DNA of 54,397 nt from Podaxis mareebaensis (taxonomy: Eukaryota; Basidiomycota; Agaricomycetes; Agaricales; Agaricaceae), in contig JAEUWP010000314.1 of the NCBI GenBank assembly GCA_018524725.1, forward strand, positions 1-54,397, in the 5' to 3' direction. Below are positions 44,764 through 54,397 of the stretch, one piece after another. Made by a program: the position numbers and the translations under genes. The stretch's first letter is position 1. Each line of letters opens with the position of its first letter. The notes beneath the pieces are model-generated. The model was not told the origin of the DNA, made no database searches, and saw only the letters and a list, made by a program, of their open reading frames with translations.

Positions 44764-46387
44764 TTCCTTCTCTGTCAATGATTATGCCACCATCAAGCCA
44801 GCAACGTCCAGACTGGAAAGCTTCACAGAGCTCCTCCATGGAGACTCTCCGACCAGAGGATCTGATGGTGACTATGTCACGATGTCTCCCTCGGACCACC
44901 TCGAGTTCACTACCATCCAGAGTGAACCATCCCCAATCACTAGTACCAACCCGTTCCATCAACATTCATTCACTCATCCAACATCTATGACACCTACCTC
45001 CGATCCACTACATGCCAGTCTTCCAAACCACACAACGACTGTTCCAGAAGATGAAAACTATCAGAATTTCCTTCGACAAGCCCTTGCCACCACTCCCCAA
45101 AGGAACCCAGATTGTCATCCATCGGGACAACACCATTGAGTGCTGGACCCACGAACATCTGGAAATCCGACTGATCTCCCCCATCCATATAACCCCTCGA
45201 GTAATATCTACCAGACCGCTACCTCCCTTGCCCAGGCTGCTGGTTATCCAAATGCAGCTGATGTACTTACAGACCCGAGAAGCTGGAACCCACCAGCTCT
45301 GGAACCAGGGGATGAGTTATGGTTTAATTTCTGAGACACAGCTGACTGAGCAACACAACCCCTCTACAATGTCACTTCACAGTACAGAACCCAACATCAG
45401 GTCCAGTATGCAAAGAACCTTGTCAGACAGGCGTGCACCTTCCTCACTGCCACCTCAACTGCAGAGACCCCTGCCTTCATCGCCTCACTCCATCAACAGT
45501 ATGGAAGCAAGCACACCACGGCACACTCTTCCACCTCGAACCCCTCCTCCTCCACTCATGCCCAATGTGCAGAGATGGATCGAGTATCTCAGTCTCAAGA
45601 GTCCAGTACAACAGATACTGGAAGCCGAACACGAGTTACACCAGAGAACTACCCCTGGCAGTATCAACAAGATTGAGGAATCCTTGTTGCTGAGGGAAGA
45701 GCCTATTCCCATCGAGCACAAACCGACCCATTCGTCCCAGAGACCCTTCAGTCTCGAGCTAAGGCTTCAGTCGAACAGAAGCCTGACATCGCCACCTACC
45801 CGAACTTACCAACCCTCATAAACGTCTTGACTCTGCAAGGAGAGTTGAACCCCATCTCCAAATACCCCAACTGGGAACACCACATTCGACGACGAACTCT
45901 TCCTCTCACCATCACGAAACTTCTCCCTCCCAATCTTCTCAGAGTATATGCACAAGGCTGTTGGCTTTGTCTAGGAGTAGGGCATATCACCTCAGACTGT
46001 CCTAACCACATGTGCTGATTCTGTCAAGGACGAAATCACCACTCTTGGCAGTGCATTCAACATCCTCAAACTCCTGTCATCCCATCTCACTACCAATCCC
46101 CTGTCAATGGCCCGACATATGAAGAAGCCAAGAAGTGTGTCTGGTTTCTCACCAACGCTCTGACTCTTGGCCAAAGAGGACAACAGAATATGTTGTATGA
46201 AGACACTTTCACCCTTATCCCTCGACCTATCCCTCACGATTGTGGAGCATTAGAGAATACCACCACTGAGTATACTTTCAATCCTATCACGAAGCAGACC
46301 AAAGGACGACATGTCACCACTAACAACGTCCCCATCCAAAATCAGTCCAAACGACGCCTTGCAGAGATTGACACCTGTTATAGGTAG
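44750..46387 (+). pseudogene. Third ORF of Ty3/Gypsy element 1: paired zinc-knuckle protein
   Basis: An ATG at 44750 overlaps the end of pol by 14 bases. A single frame of 545 codons before the stop reaches TAG at 46385, crossed only by TGA at 45137, 45332, 45347, 45674 and 46016. The first two thirds are Ser/Thr/Pro-rich and low in conserved motifs. The C-terminal third has CWLCLGVGHITSDC (CCHC knuckle), followed by a second C-x2-C-x4-H-H-x3-C motif with a TGA in it, then a charged tail. The position is that of env in retroviruses, but there is no signal peptide or membrane segment. Element 2 has a counterpart, so it is a lineage feature. Nucleic-acid binding is inferred. Confidence 0.7.
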
Positions 46388-46421
46388 ATCGATCTGGAGT
46401 TCGATTACACAAAGGGGATGA

Positions 46422-47097
46422 TGTTACACTCCTTTCACTTCTGCCACCATCTATGCCTCTTTCACATTCCCGCCTCGTTGTTCGTCAGTTTCACACTCCC
46501 GCTTCATCATTCGACAGCCACCTTGCTGCCTCTTGACTCCAAGCGTCCACCTTGACCTGTCTTCCATTGCAACTCCGGTTCCACCTCAGATCTTCCAAAG
46601 ATGCACTATGTTTAGCACTCGGGCTCAGTGATATGTCATGTAATAATAGCTTGCCTTCTGTAGATCTCATCTTACCTTGGGCTTGGTCTTCTATACTTAG
46701 AGTACTGAAGTAACTACGAAGATTCTCCTTTAGGACATGTAGAATAGCAATCACCCTCATATTTAGATAGCTCATAAAGTAAGTAGAACTTAGCTTTACA
46801 ATCATTTGTACATAGCATGAGAATAGCAAGGACTGTCTTCCACTTTATCTTCTTGCCGCATGAGAGCTCTACCTGCCTCGACAGGATAACTGGTGTAACA
46901 GCTAAACCTATGGAGTAGCCTGCGACCTTACAAGTTGTATCTCTCCCTAGGCAGTCCCTGCAAGATTTCCAGCCAGCCTCTAGTTCTCTCTGGAGAATGG
47001 ACAGGCATTCCACTTCAGGAACTTAATAGTGCTGGGGTGTCTTAGGACAGTATCTCTCCGCACTGAGACGATGTGTAGAAACCATCTCTACATAACA
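46422..47097 (+). repeat. 3' LTR of Ty3/Gypsy element 1
   Basis: 676 bp, colinear with the 5' LTR, same ends, followed by the target duplication GCAGT (47098-47102). Confidence 0.95.
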
Positions 47098-47102
47098 GCA
47101 GT

Positions 47103-47384
47103 GATGGTGGCTATTATTGTCTAGATATTCACACTGCAAAGCCTAGCTATTTTGAGCTTGAAACGGACTGACAAATAGCAAAAGCACTTGAGAAATAATA
47201 ATGCTACACTGGGTTTATTGTACAGGATTCAATAAGGCACAGGATTGGTAGTATGAAGTGAAATACAGTCCATAGGGCAGAGGGCCCAAATACCTACTTG
47301 AGCCAGCGAGAGTGTATAATTTTGTGTATTCTATCAAAGTCATGCTCTATGTGTGGGGCTACAAATTCCTCCTCAACCTCCTCA
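47103..47384 (-). other. Remnant between two retroelements, possible gene tail
   Basis: On the reverse strand 47384-47294 a charged tail (EEEFVAPHIEHDFDRIHKII, HSRWLK) ends in TAG. Its upstream part would be cut off by the LTR of element 2 at 47385. It may be the end of a gene of the older transposon. Low confidence. Confidence 0.25.
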
Positions 47385-47394
47385 TGTTATGAAC

Positions 47395-47423
47395 TTAGTA
47401 AATGTTCGCTATACATTTACTAA
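47395..47423. repeat. Perfect hairpin at the start of element 2 LTR
   Basis: TTAGTAAATGT (47395-47405) and ACATTTACTAA (47413-47423) form an 11-bp perfect inverted repeat around a 7-base loop, ten bases inside the LTR end. Confidence 0.8.
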
Positions 47424-47729
47424 ATATGTTTTCATTCTATTTGTCTCTTGTTTTATTTGAAAGCTTTAATCTTTAGCTTATTTGTTCTATATCTTTTATT
47501 CATCAATTATGCTTATGTAATATCAAAAGTCGTACAACTTTTACGGATTGATAAGCTTTCACGTTATTATTAGAAAAGAAGACTTCTTTGATAAAGAACT
47601 TTTTGTATTGAACTATTATTAGTAGAATCATGCTTCCTTTGTTCCGAGTCAATCTCTGAGTCGAGCCTCAGTGCCTTAAGAACTTCCAGAAAGTTCTAAT
47701 GTAGATATATATTTAGATACACTGTAAAG

Positions 47730-47775
47730 TATATAAGTCATTGACACTAACAAGTAGAAAGCATTGTTTCTACTT
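47730..47775 (+). promoter_or_regulatory. TATA box and predicted RNA start of element 2
   Basis: TATATAA at 47730-47736 is followed about 30 bases later by GTTTCTACTT (47766-47775), which is exactly complementary to the block after the LTR. This places the predicted RNA 5' end in the complementary sequence. Confidence 0.55.
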
Positions 47776-48047
47776 GGTTAGGTGGAGACTCGAATATAAG
47801 TCTTTATCAACAATTAGTGATACGATCTAAGTTGTCTCTCTAATATCTATTGCTCTCTAAGTTGCTTAAGTCTTATATTGAGGAAGTAGACATATTGTGC
47901 GACTATAAGTAATAGTTATCTTGACGCATTGACTCTGTCAGTGCTTAAAGGTAATCTATCTGTTAGTACATGAGAAGTCTCCTTTGATACGATCTTCGGA
48001 TACATATCGGGCCTCTTTACGGACCGAAGCAGCCTCACTATAACATT

Positions 48048-48057
48048 AAGTAGAAAC
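48048..48057 (+). promoter_or_regulatory. Primer-binding block of element 2, complementary to LTR RNA start
   Basis: AAGTAGAAAC begins three bases after the LTR end, the same offset as in element 1. It pairs perfectly over 10 bases with LTR 47766-47775. Caveat: the LTR also holds AAGTAGAAA at 47753-47761, so a local hairpin could form with the same sequence. Confidence 0.55.
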
Positions 48058-48482
48058 GATCCTTCTCTGTAGCATGGAGTTGTTACCTTGTCTCAGCTGC
48101 TCAGCATTGATCACTGAAAGAAGCCCTACTTGAGCAGCTAGTGCTTTAATTTTGGGTCCTAGTTTCTGAAATTAGCATTAGAAAGAGAGTAGGCGTGCAT
48201 TGCCAACTAGTGCAGATTAGTTGAGGATTGTAGTCCCACAATCTAAAGGAAATTCCTTGACAGAACTTTGATTCTGGAGGATATTTCAATGAGTGAAGGG
48301 AATCACACTCATGATAAAGAAGTGATTACGCTTAGATAGAGCTATAATCTATCAGGATATAAATTTCCATTGAAAAGTACCACTGAGAAGAGGCATTGCT
48401 GTGGATGCTCAGTTATTGAAAGGGAAAGGAAATTTATTAAAAGTGAAAATTTAAAAGTTGCCAAACTGGATAATTCAAAATT

Positions 48483-50204
48483 GTGAAAACAACCACATTC
48501 GACAGTCCGACAAGAGGAAAAGTCTTCAAAGATCCCACAACAGGAGAGTGGTATTACAAAGACGCAAGAAATAAACCCCACTTCTTCGAAGGTTCAATCC
48601 AAAGAAGACTCAACGAAGAATATTCAGCAGAAGTCCAATATGAAAACCTTTCAAGACAAGATCAGCAACAAATTGATGAAATTCAGAGAAACCCTGAAAC
48701 CGAAAACCAATTTGCAGGACTCGCAGCAACACTTAACACACTGCAACAGGTCTCAAGACAACCAAGTGTCAAAGAAGTCACCGAGGATCTTGCCAGATTC
48801 AATCTCTCCTCTCAAACAAAAGGAAAGCAACCCCAATCTTCATCATCTATTCAAGAGCAAAGATATTCTAGCAATCCAACAACAACTGCTCAATCAATAC
48901 CAGGGACTGGATATCAGTTCTCTTCCTTGGCCGGAACAGCAGTACCACAAGCAACAACTTATCAGTCAATTAGCAGATCTTGGGGAACAAATCCGAGAAC
49001 TCCAGCTAGAAGAAGAACAACTTCAGGAAGTTCAGGAAATCACAGAAGAAGCCCTTCACCTCCACAATCTCCAGGAGCTACCATGTCTGCAAACCAGAAC
49101 ACCAACTTTGAGTACCCAAAGCCTATGAGGTTCTACGGAGACCCTGCACAGTACAGAAGTTGGAAATCCCTTGTTGAGCTATACTTCAAATCCTATGGCA
49201 TCACTGATCATGCCACAAAAGTCAACTATGCCCTTGCTCTACTCGATGGAGCAGCATCAGCATGGTGACAGGATTATCTTTCAATGCATGCGAGAGATAC
49301 AACTCAACGAACATGGGACGAGTTCACAAATGACCTCAACCAGTCTTTTGCCCCAGTACAACAGACATTTGAGGCTGAACAGGCATTACGAAACCTCCAG
49401 CAGCATGGCAGATATATCGAGGAATATATCTCAGAATTCTCAGTCCTTGCTTCCCAAGCAGGACTTACAGACAGTGTGGCCCTTTGGGCATACTTTGCGA
49501 ATGGACTTGACCCTGCTGTCAGACACAAAGCACTTAGAAGTACCACAGACACAATTACACAGTGGAAGAATGCAGCAAGAAATGCCCATAGAATTGTTCA
49601 GGAACAACGCAAGTATAGAGCAGCAATCAACAGAAGAATTTCCTACACAAAGAAAGGACAAAGGAAAACAAAAGGCTACAGAATCCAACCCCATTATCAA
49701 AATATCACCTCCCAACCAGTCTTACCTCAATACAGGAGAAGCAAGTGGGATATGGACATTGATCATCTCACTGACTACTTTGACGAGCTCAGATTCTCTG
49801 ATGGAGAATATGAGCAGGATTCTGATGAAGAAGAAGAAGAAAATGAATCAGAAGACATACAAGATATACAACCTCCCAAACCAGGAGTTCATAACAGTGA
49901 AAGAACGCCAAGTGACGCCATATCACACCTCATTAACAATGTACTTACCGACAAGCAGCAAACAGCAATCAAAAACGGAGAATGTTTCTTTTGTAAGAAG
50001 AAGGGACATTTCTACAGACAATGCCCATCTAGAAGAAATTACACCACAAAGAACAAGCAAAATAATTTTGTATCCAAAGGAAAACCAAAGAAAACCTTCA
50101 CCAGAAAGAAAAGACAAGTCGATCCAAACGCTATGGTCTATGCCATCGAAAATGGAATAGAAGATGAACAAATGGAAGAATTTTCTCAAGATGAAAATTT
50201 TTGA
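48483..50204 (+). pseudogene. gag: Gag of Ty3/Gypsy element 2
   Basis: The frame is open from 48474 to TGA at 50202, with one internal TGA at 49266. The N-terminal part is Gln/Ser-rich. The capsid region includes FYGDPAQYRSWKSLVELYF, WDEFTNDLNQSFAPVQ and IEEYISEFSVLASQAGL. An acidic stretch and a CCHC knuckle (CFFCKKKGHFYRQC, near 49985) follow. There is no AUG at the 5' end of the frame: a GTG sits at 48483 and the first in-frame AUG is near residue 200, so initiation is unclear. Confidence 0.85.
50195..50204 (+). promoter_or_regulatory. -1 ribosomal frameshift site, A AAT TTT before gag stop
   Basis: In gag frame the bases read A-AAT-TTT-TGA, a canonical X-XXY-YYZ slippery heptamer directly before the stop. 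The pol frame (-1) has TGA at 50192-50194 and opens exactly at 50195, so pol can only be entered here. Confidence 0.8.
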
Positions 50205-53200
50205 GTAGCTCAGAAGATCAGCTTAACATCGTTGATCTTCATGCATCTAAAGGAAAATGTCTACTAATTCCAACAGAAATACTAACACCCAAAGGAACAT
50301 ATAAAATCAAAGCATTATTAGATTCAGGAGCCAGTGGCCAATTTATATTGCCAAAATTAGTCAAGAATCTAAATTTAACCAAGAAGCCACTCAAGAAGAT
50401 ACAATATATTTATAATGCTGATGGATCAAGAAACTCAGGAACAAAAACAACACATTATGCTGAAATCAAAATCAAGATTAATGATAAGATCATGAATATA
50501 AAGCCTAAAATAATCAATCTAGGCTATAAAGAACTATTTATAGGTATCTCATGGTTACGAAAATACAACCCAGATGTAGACTGGGAAAGAAAAACATTAA
50601 AATGGTGCGATGAAGAATCGCAAACCATACAACTAACTGAATATAAATCTAAACAGATGATTAACAGTATTGACCTTAGTCAATATATAGATTCAGAAGA
50701 TGACGAAGAAGATCTAGAGATAAATGTTAAATATAACACAGCTCAAGATCTCTACAACAAAACAGAAGAAACCAAAAAGAAGGAATCTGATCCTTTGAAA
50801 GTAGTACCAAAGAAATTTCATAAATTTCTCAAGGTATTCAGTAAAGAGAAATCAGAAAGAATGCCACCAAGACGTCCTTGGGATCATAAAATCGAAGTTG
50901 ATGAAACCTTTATTCCAAAACGAATGCCTATCTACCACCTCACACCTCAGGAACGCAAAGAACTAGACAAATTCATAGAAGAAAATTTACGAAAAGGATA
51001 CATTTGTAAATTGCAATCACCAATGGCCTCATCTTTCTTCTTTGTAGGAAAGAAAGGAGGAGATTTACGCCCTTGTCAAGACTATTGCTATCTTAACGAT
51101 CACACAATTAAGAATGCTCATCCAATTCCTAACATCTCAAGAATAATGGATAAACTTAAAGGAGCCAAATATTTCACTAAACTAGACGTTCGTCTAGGCT
51201 ACAACAATGTCAGAATTCGAGAAGGAGATGAATGGAAAGCAGCTTTTCAAACCCCAAATGGTTTATACGAACCCACAGTCATGTTCTTCGGCATGACAAA
51301 TTCACCTGCTACATTCCAATCTATGATGGATCATCTCTTTCAAGAACCATTGTCTAAAGAAGAAACCATTATTTACATGGACGACATTCTCATCCCAGCT
51401 AAAACTATCAAAGAACTCGATCGCTATACAATTAAGGTTCTAGAAATTCTAGACAAAAACGATCTCTATCTAAAGACAGAAAAATGCGAATTTGAAAAAC
51501 AACATCTAGAATATTTAGGATTCATAATCAAACCAGACTCCATTGAAATGGATCCAATAAAACTCAAAGGAATAGAAGATTGGCCTATTCCTCAAACAGC
51601 AAAGAACATTCGACAGTTCATTGGTTTTTGTAACTTCTACAGAAAGTTTATCAAAAATTATGCCCAAATTGCACAACCCTTACATGCACTTATGCGAAAA
51701 ACAAAGAAATTCGAATGGAATCCAGAAGCACAAAAGGCATTCGAACTTCTAAAACAACAATTCCTACAATGCCCTGTTCTATCAATGGTAGATGAAAACC
51801 AACCATTCGAAATAGAATGTGATGCATCAGCATATGCTATCGGAGCAGTCCTCCTACAAAGAGACTCAAATGGAGATAAACATCCAGTAGCATACTTCTC
51901 TAAAGCACTAAACCAAGCCGAAAGGAACTATCATACTTCCGACTGAGAATTCCTTGCTATTATTGAAGCATTGAAGGAATGGAGACATTACTTGGAAGGA
52001 TCTGCACACCAAGTAATCATATGGTCAGATCATGAAAATCTGATCAGATGGCGAGAACCACAACAACTTAGTCATCAACAAGCAAGATGGATGCTATACA
52101 TGACTAAATTTAACTATGTCATCAAACATCTTCCTGGCAATCAAAATGTACTAGCAGATGCACTTAGTAGAAGACTGGATTTAGTACCTGAAGGAACTGA
52201 CAATGAAAATCTGATAGCCATCCCATCAGAAAAGTTCATTAACTTCCTTTCTGAAGACCTAAAACAAGAGATCATCAAAAAGAAGTCAAAAATCCACATG
52301 CAAGACCGATTCACATCAGATGACAAAGATTTCATCCGATTCCAAAATAAGATCATCATACCTGATGACCCGGATATCAAACAGAAAATTTTACAATTTG
52401 TACACGACCATCCTACTTCAGGACATCCAGGAATAAGAGATACATTACAGAAACTTCAAAAAGAAGTTTATTGGCCAGGAATGAACACTTATGTTCACAA
52501 CTATGTGAAAGGATGCCCAACATGTCAACAATACAAAATTAATCGACATCCAACAAAACCTCCACTACAACCAATCAAAGGACCAACTTCTACCCATCCA
52601 TTCAGTCAAATTTCCATGGATCTCATCACAGATCTACCCCCAGATGACGGATATGATGCTATTTTGTCTATAGTGGACCATGGACTTACGAAAGGGATAA
52701 TCCTAACAGCCACACAGAAAACTGCAACCTCTGACGACATTGCCGAAATCCTAATTGAGAAAGTCTTTTCCAAATATGGAACACCTCAAAAGGTCATCTC
52801 AGATCGAGACCCTAGATTTGCAGCCAAATCAATGTGAGAATTCTATAAGAAGCTAAACATAGAACCAGCTATGTCAACCGCTTATCATCCGCAAACTGAC
52901 AGAACAATGGAATGATACAACCAAGAAATAGAATTCTACTTAGCTGTTTATACTTCAAAGAATCCACACTCATGGAGAAGAGCACTACCCATAATTGAGT
53001 TTGTTCACAATACTAAACCACATGCAGGAAGAACAAACACACCATACGAATTGATATTAGGCTATAACCCTAAGGCAGTCATAGAAAGCAAAGAAGAATC
53101 TAAAGTACCTTCAATCAATGAAAAGATTCTATCTTTAGAACAAATGAGAGAAGCAGCACTTGAAGCACATGAACAAATGCGAAAAGTAATGGCTGCTAGA

Positions 53201-53650
53201 CAAAGCAAACCTTGGAATCCATTCAAGGTTGGAGATAAAGTGTGGTTAGACAATTGAAATCTACCTCTTCCATACACTTCAAAGAAGTTAAACCAAAGAA
53301 GAGAAGGACCTTTCACCATTCTAAGACAAACATCACCTGTTACCTATGAACTAAAACTTCCTGTAAAATGGAAGATTCACAACAAGTTTCATGCTTCACT
53401 TCTCACACCAGTAGTCGAGAATAACATCTATGGAAAACACCACACTAATCCACCACCAATTCTCATCTCAGGAGAAGAAGAATACGAAGTTGAAGCAATC
53501 TTGAAACACAGGATTCGAAGAAGATGCTTAGAATATCTGATACATTGGAAAGGATATGGACCAACTGAGGACTCATGGGAACCTGAAGAAAACTTAGAAA
53601 ATGCAAAACAAATACTTCAAGAGTATAAAAGACAGAAGAAACTTGCCTAA
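50195..53650 (+). pseudogene. pol: Pol of Ty3/Gypsy element 2
   Basis: One frame runs from the slippery site to a TAA at about 53648: protease (LLDSGASGQFI, intact DSG), reverse transcriptase (PFFxxKK-like region and YMDDILI near 51375), RNase H (FEIECDASAYAIGAVLLQRD), integrase zinc region (H-x-H, C-P-T-C near 52390-52530), DDE core (SMDLITDLP, ISDRDPRFAAKS, EIEFYLAVY) and a C-terminal chromodomain (YLIHWKGYGPTEDSWEPEEN near 53540-53590). Internal TGA at 51944, 52835, 52913 and 53255, no TAA/TAG. Two fall at positions usually Arg in relatives (YHTSD-stop-E, ME-stop-YNQE). The integrase TDG motif reads TDR, as in element 1. Confidence 0.9.
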
Positions 53651-53664
53651 CATTCCTCAGACCA

Positions 53665-54397
53665 ATGTCCTCTGCTACCAATGAAAACATCCTCTCTACA
53701 ACCTCGAATCCTCCCTCTCTGAAGCCTGAGGCAAAGGGAAAGACTCTCCCAAGCTGCCAAGCTTCGCCACGACCTCAATCAGGTCAAGCTGAAGTACCCA
53801 GTAGTGAAGTTGCCACCTTACAATGCATCTTTCTACATGAGGGAACAGCCTGCAACTTTATGTCCAGTTATGGCAGGAATCATAAATTCCTTAACCTTTG
53901 CAACTCCATCGGGCTTGCGCTTGATGAGTTTGCTACTGCGCGAAGCCATTATATTGCACAATCCAAGAAATTGGACACCTCTATTCGTGAACTGGCACAC
54001 AGTCTCCCTGCAGGTCCCTATATTGGGAACATCATCTGGAAAATCAGGACCATTGAGCCTGACTTCTATCTACAGCCTGCGGCGATCAGTAAGCCAGCTC
54101 CAGATGGATTTACACTGTGTCCTAGCTGCCCCCGAGAACTCGCAACTCAACCATCTACTGCTCCTTTGCCAGAATCTCCCAAATCTGATGAATTGGCTAA
54201 AGATGGTAACAATCATCCAACTAAGCCAACTTCGGAAAATGGTCGATACCCTCAAGAAACTCCCACCATATGTCTTCCAAATATATGACCCCAAAACCGA
54301 CCCTGCTGCTTATGTAGTCAAGTGGGCCATTTCCAGACACAGTGCAAAATGTACTACTGTGTCCACTGCAAGTGTTCCGCCCCTGGACACTTTTCCA
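53665..54397 (+). pseudogene. Third ORF of Ty3/Gypsy element 2, truncated by window end
   Basis: An ATG at 53665 lies just after the pol stop. The frame is open to TGA 54286-54288 and beyond it continues to the window end with CCLCSQVGHFQTQC and CVHCKCSAPGH, a pair of zinc-knuckle-like motifs matching the third ORF of element 1. A helical region (NLCNSIGLALDEFATARSHY) and KIRTIEPDFYLQP precede a Pro-rich linker. No signal peptide or membrane span, so it is not an envelope-like protein. Confidence 0.7.

Larger units (their letters stand above)
37830..47097 (+). mobile_element. Complete Ty3/Gypsy chromovirus (element 1) with 5-bp target duplication
   Basis: Two 676-bp LTRs (37830-38505 and 46422-47097) begin TGTTACACTC and end TACATAACA. 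The flanking 5-base duplication GCAGT is at 37825-37829 and 47098-47102. Internal order: primer-binding block, gag, pol (protease, reverse transcriptase, RNase H, integrase, chromodomain) and a third ORF with zinc knuckles. All reading frames are free of frameshifts and of TAA/TAG, but hold 19 TGA codons (gag 5, pol 9, ORF3 5). The element is nested in older mobile DNA beside DUF6698 copy 2. Confidence 0.95.
47385..48045 (+). repeat. Probable 5' LTR of Ty3/Gypsy element 2
   Basis: It starts TGTTATGAAC and ends CTATAACA, mirroring the TGTTA...TAACA ends of element 1. It contains a TATATAA box and is followed by the complementary primer block. The partner LTR is outside the window, so the limits are inferred. 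Confidence 0.65.
47385..54397 (+). mobile_element. Second Ty3/Gypsy chromovirus (element 2), runs off window
   Basis: A probable 5' LTR, primer-binding block, a leader to about 48480, gag, pol by -1 frameshift, and a third ORF cut by the window end. It is much more AT-rich than element 1 and clearly divergent, but has the same gene order and the same third ORF. Only six TGA interruptions and no TAA/TAG occur in the coding frames. The 3' LTR and target duplication lie beyond the window. Confidence 0.9.

Noticed and set aside
44750..46387. Third ORF as an envelope protein (errantivirus-like)
   Set aside because: No signal peptide, transmembrane span or fusion-like segment; it ends in zinc knuckles.
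37830..47097. Classical ascomycete RIP (CpA to TpA)
   Set aside because: CpA to TpA would create TAA and TAG from Gln and Trp codons and TA-rich LTR differences. None is seen; changes are confined to CpG.
38753..54288. TGA read as Trp or another amino acid (recoding) in the retroelements
   Set aside because: First considered because stops are only TGA and frames are otherwise intact. Host genes end normally in TGA (SCD6) and encode Trp with TGG, the ABP1 and Plavaka TGA sites match Arg, and the LTR pair independently shows CpG-only change. CGA decay explains all of it.
1..54397. CRISPR arrays, bacterial operons, rRNA or tRNA genes
   Set aside because: No regularly spaced repeats with unique spacers, and no recognisable tRNA or rRNA; spliceosomal introns show a eukaryotic nuclear origin.

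Overview
This window reads as nuclear DNA of a basidiomycete fungus, most likely a mushroom-forming Agaricomycete. The support is short GT-AG introns of about 50 to 75 bases, recognisable host genes (SCD6/LSM14-like, mitochondrial mL54, Cdc4-like WD40, F-box proteins), Plavaka-type (CACTA-like) transposase, a transposon-linked TET/JBP-type dioxygenase, DUF6698-like genes and Ty3/Gypsy chromoviruses. No species can be named from the sequence alone.

Layout. (1) 0.2-5.7 kb is a tandem segmental array. A small secreted protein with two identically spaced six-cysteine motifs (+ strand) is repeated with an HtrL/YibB-like type II membrane protein (- strand). Two secreted-protein copies (2235, 3879) and one YibB copy (4305-5682) are intact; the other copies are relics. 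(2) 5.8-20 kb is a composite block of mobile DNA: a decayed Plavaka transposase and TET/JBP-like dioxygenase (both -), captured pieces of host genes (an ABP1-like ADF-H gene with its introns, a probable POL5 piece, one unidentified piece), and a DUF6698-like gene (+). (3) 21-34 kb is a host gene island: F-box, a basic nuclear-looking protein, SCD6, two related small membrane proteins, a second F-box, mL54, and a Cdc4-like WD40 protein that lacks its F-box. (4) 34-54.4 kb is mobile again: a second DUF6698-like gene copy (-), a complete Ty3/Gypsy element (37830-47097) with a 5-bp target duplication, and a second, divergent Ty3/Gypsy element from about 47385 that runs off the window.

Main observation. 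Mobile DNA here carries a mutation signature confined to CpG. The two 676-bp LTRs of the first Ty3 element differ at 30 bases, and every one lies in a CpG-derived dinucleotide (CG, TG or CA), with no other substitution and no indel. In both retroelements all 25 internal stops I found are TGA, as expected from CGA Arg codons; none is TAA or TAG. The same Arg-to-stop and Arg-to-Cys changes occur in the Plavaka gene, both DUF6698 genes and the captured ABP1 exons. This suggests a strong, CpG-specific RIP-like or methylation-driven process acting on repeats, in a window that also carries a 5-methylcytosine-dioxygenase-type gene. Both Ty3 elements also show a primer-binding block complementary to their predicted RNA 5' end (self-priming) and an unusual third ORF with zinc knuckles after the integrase.
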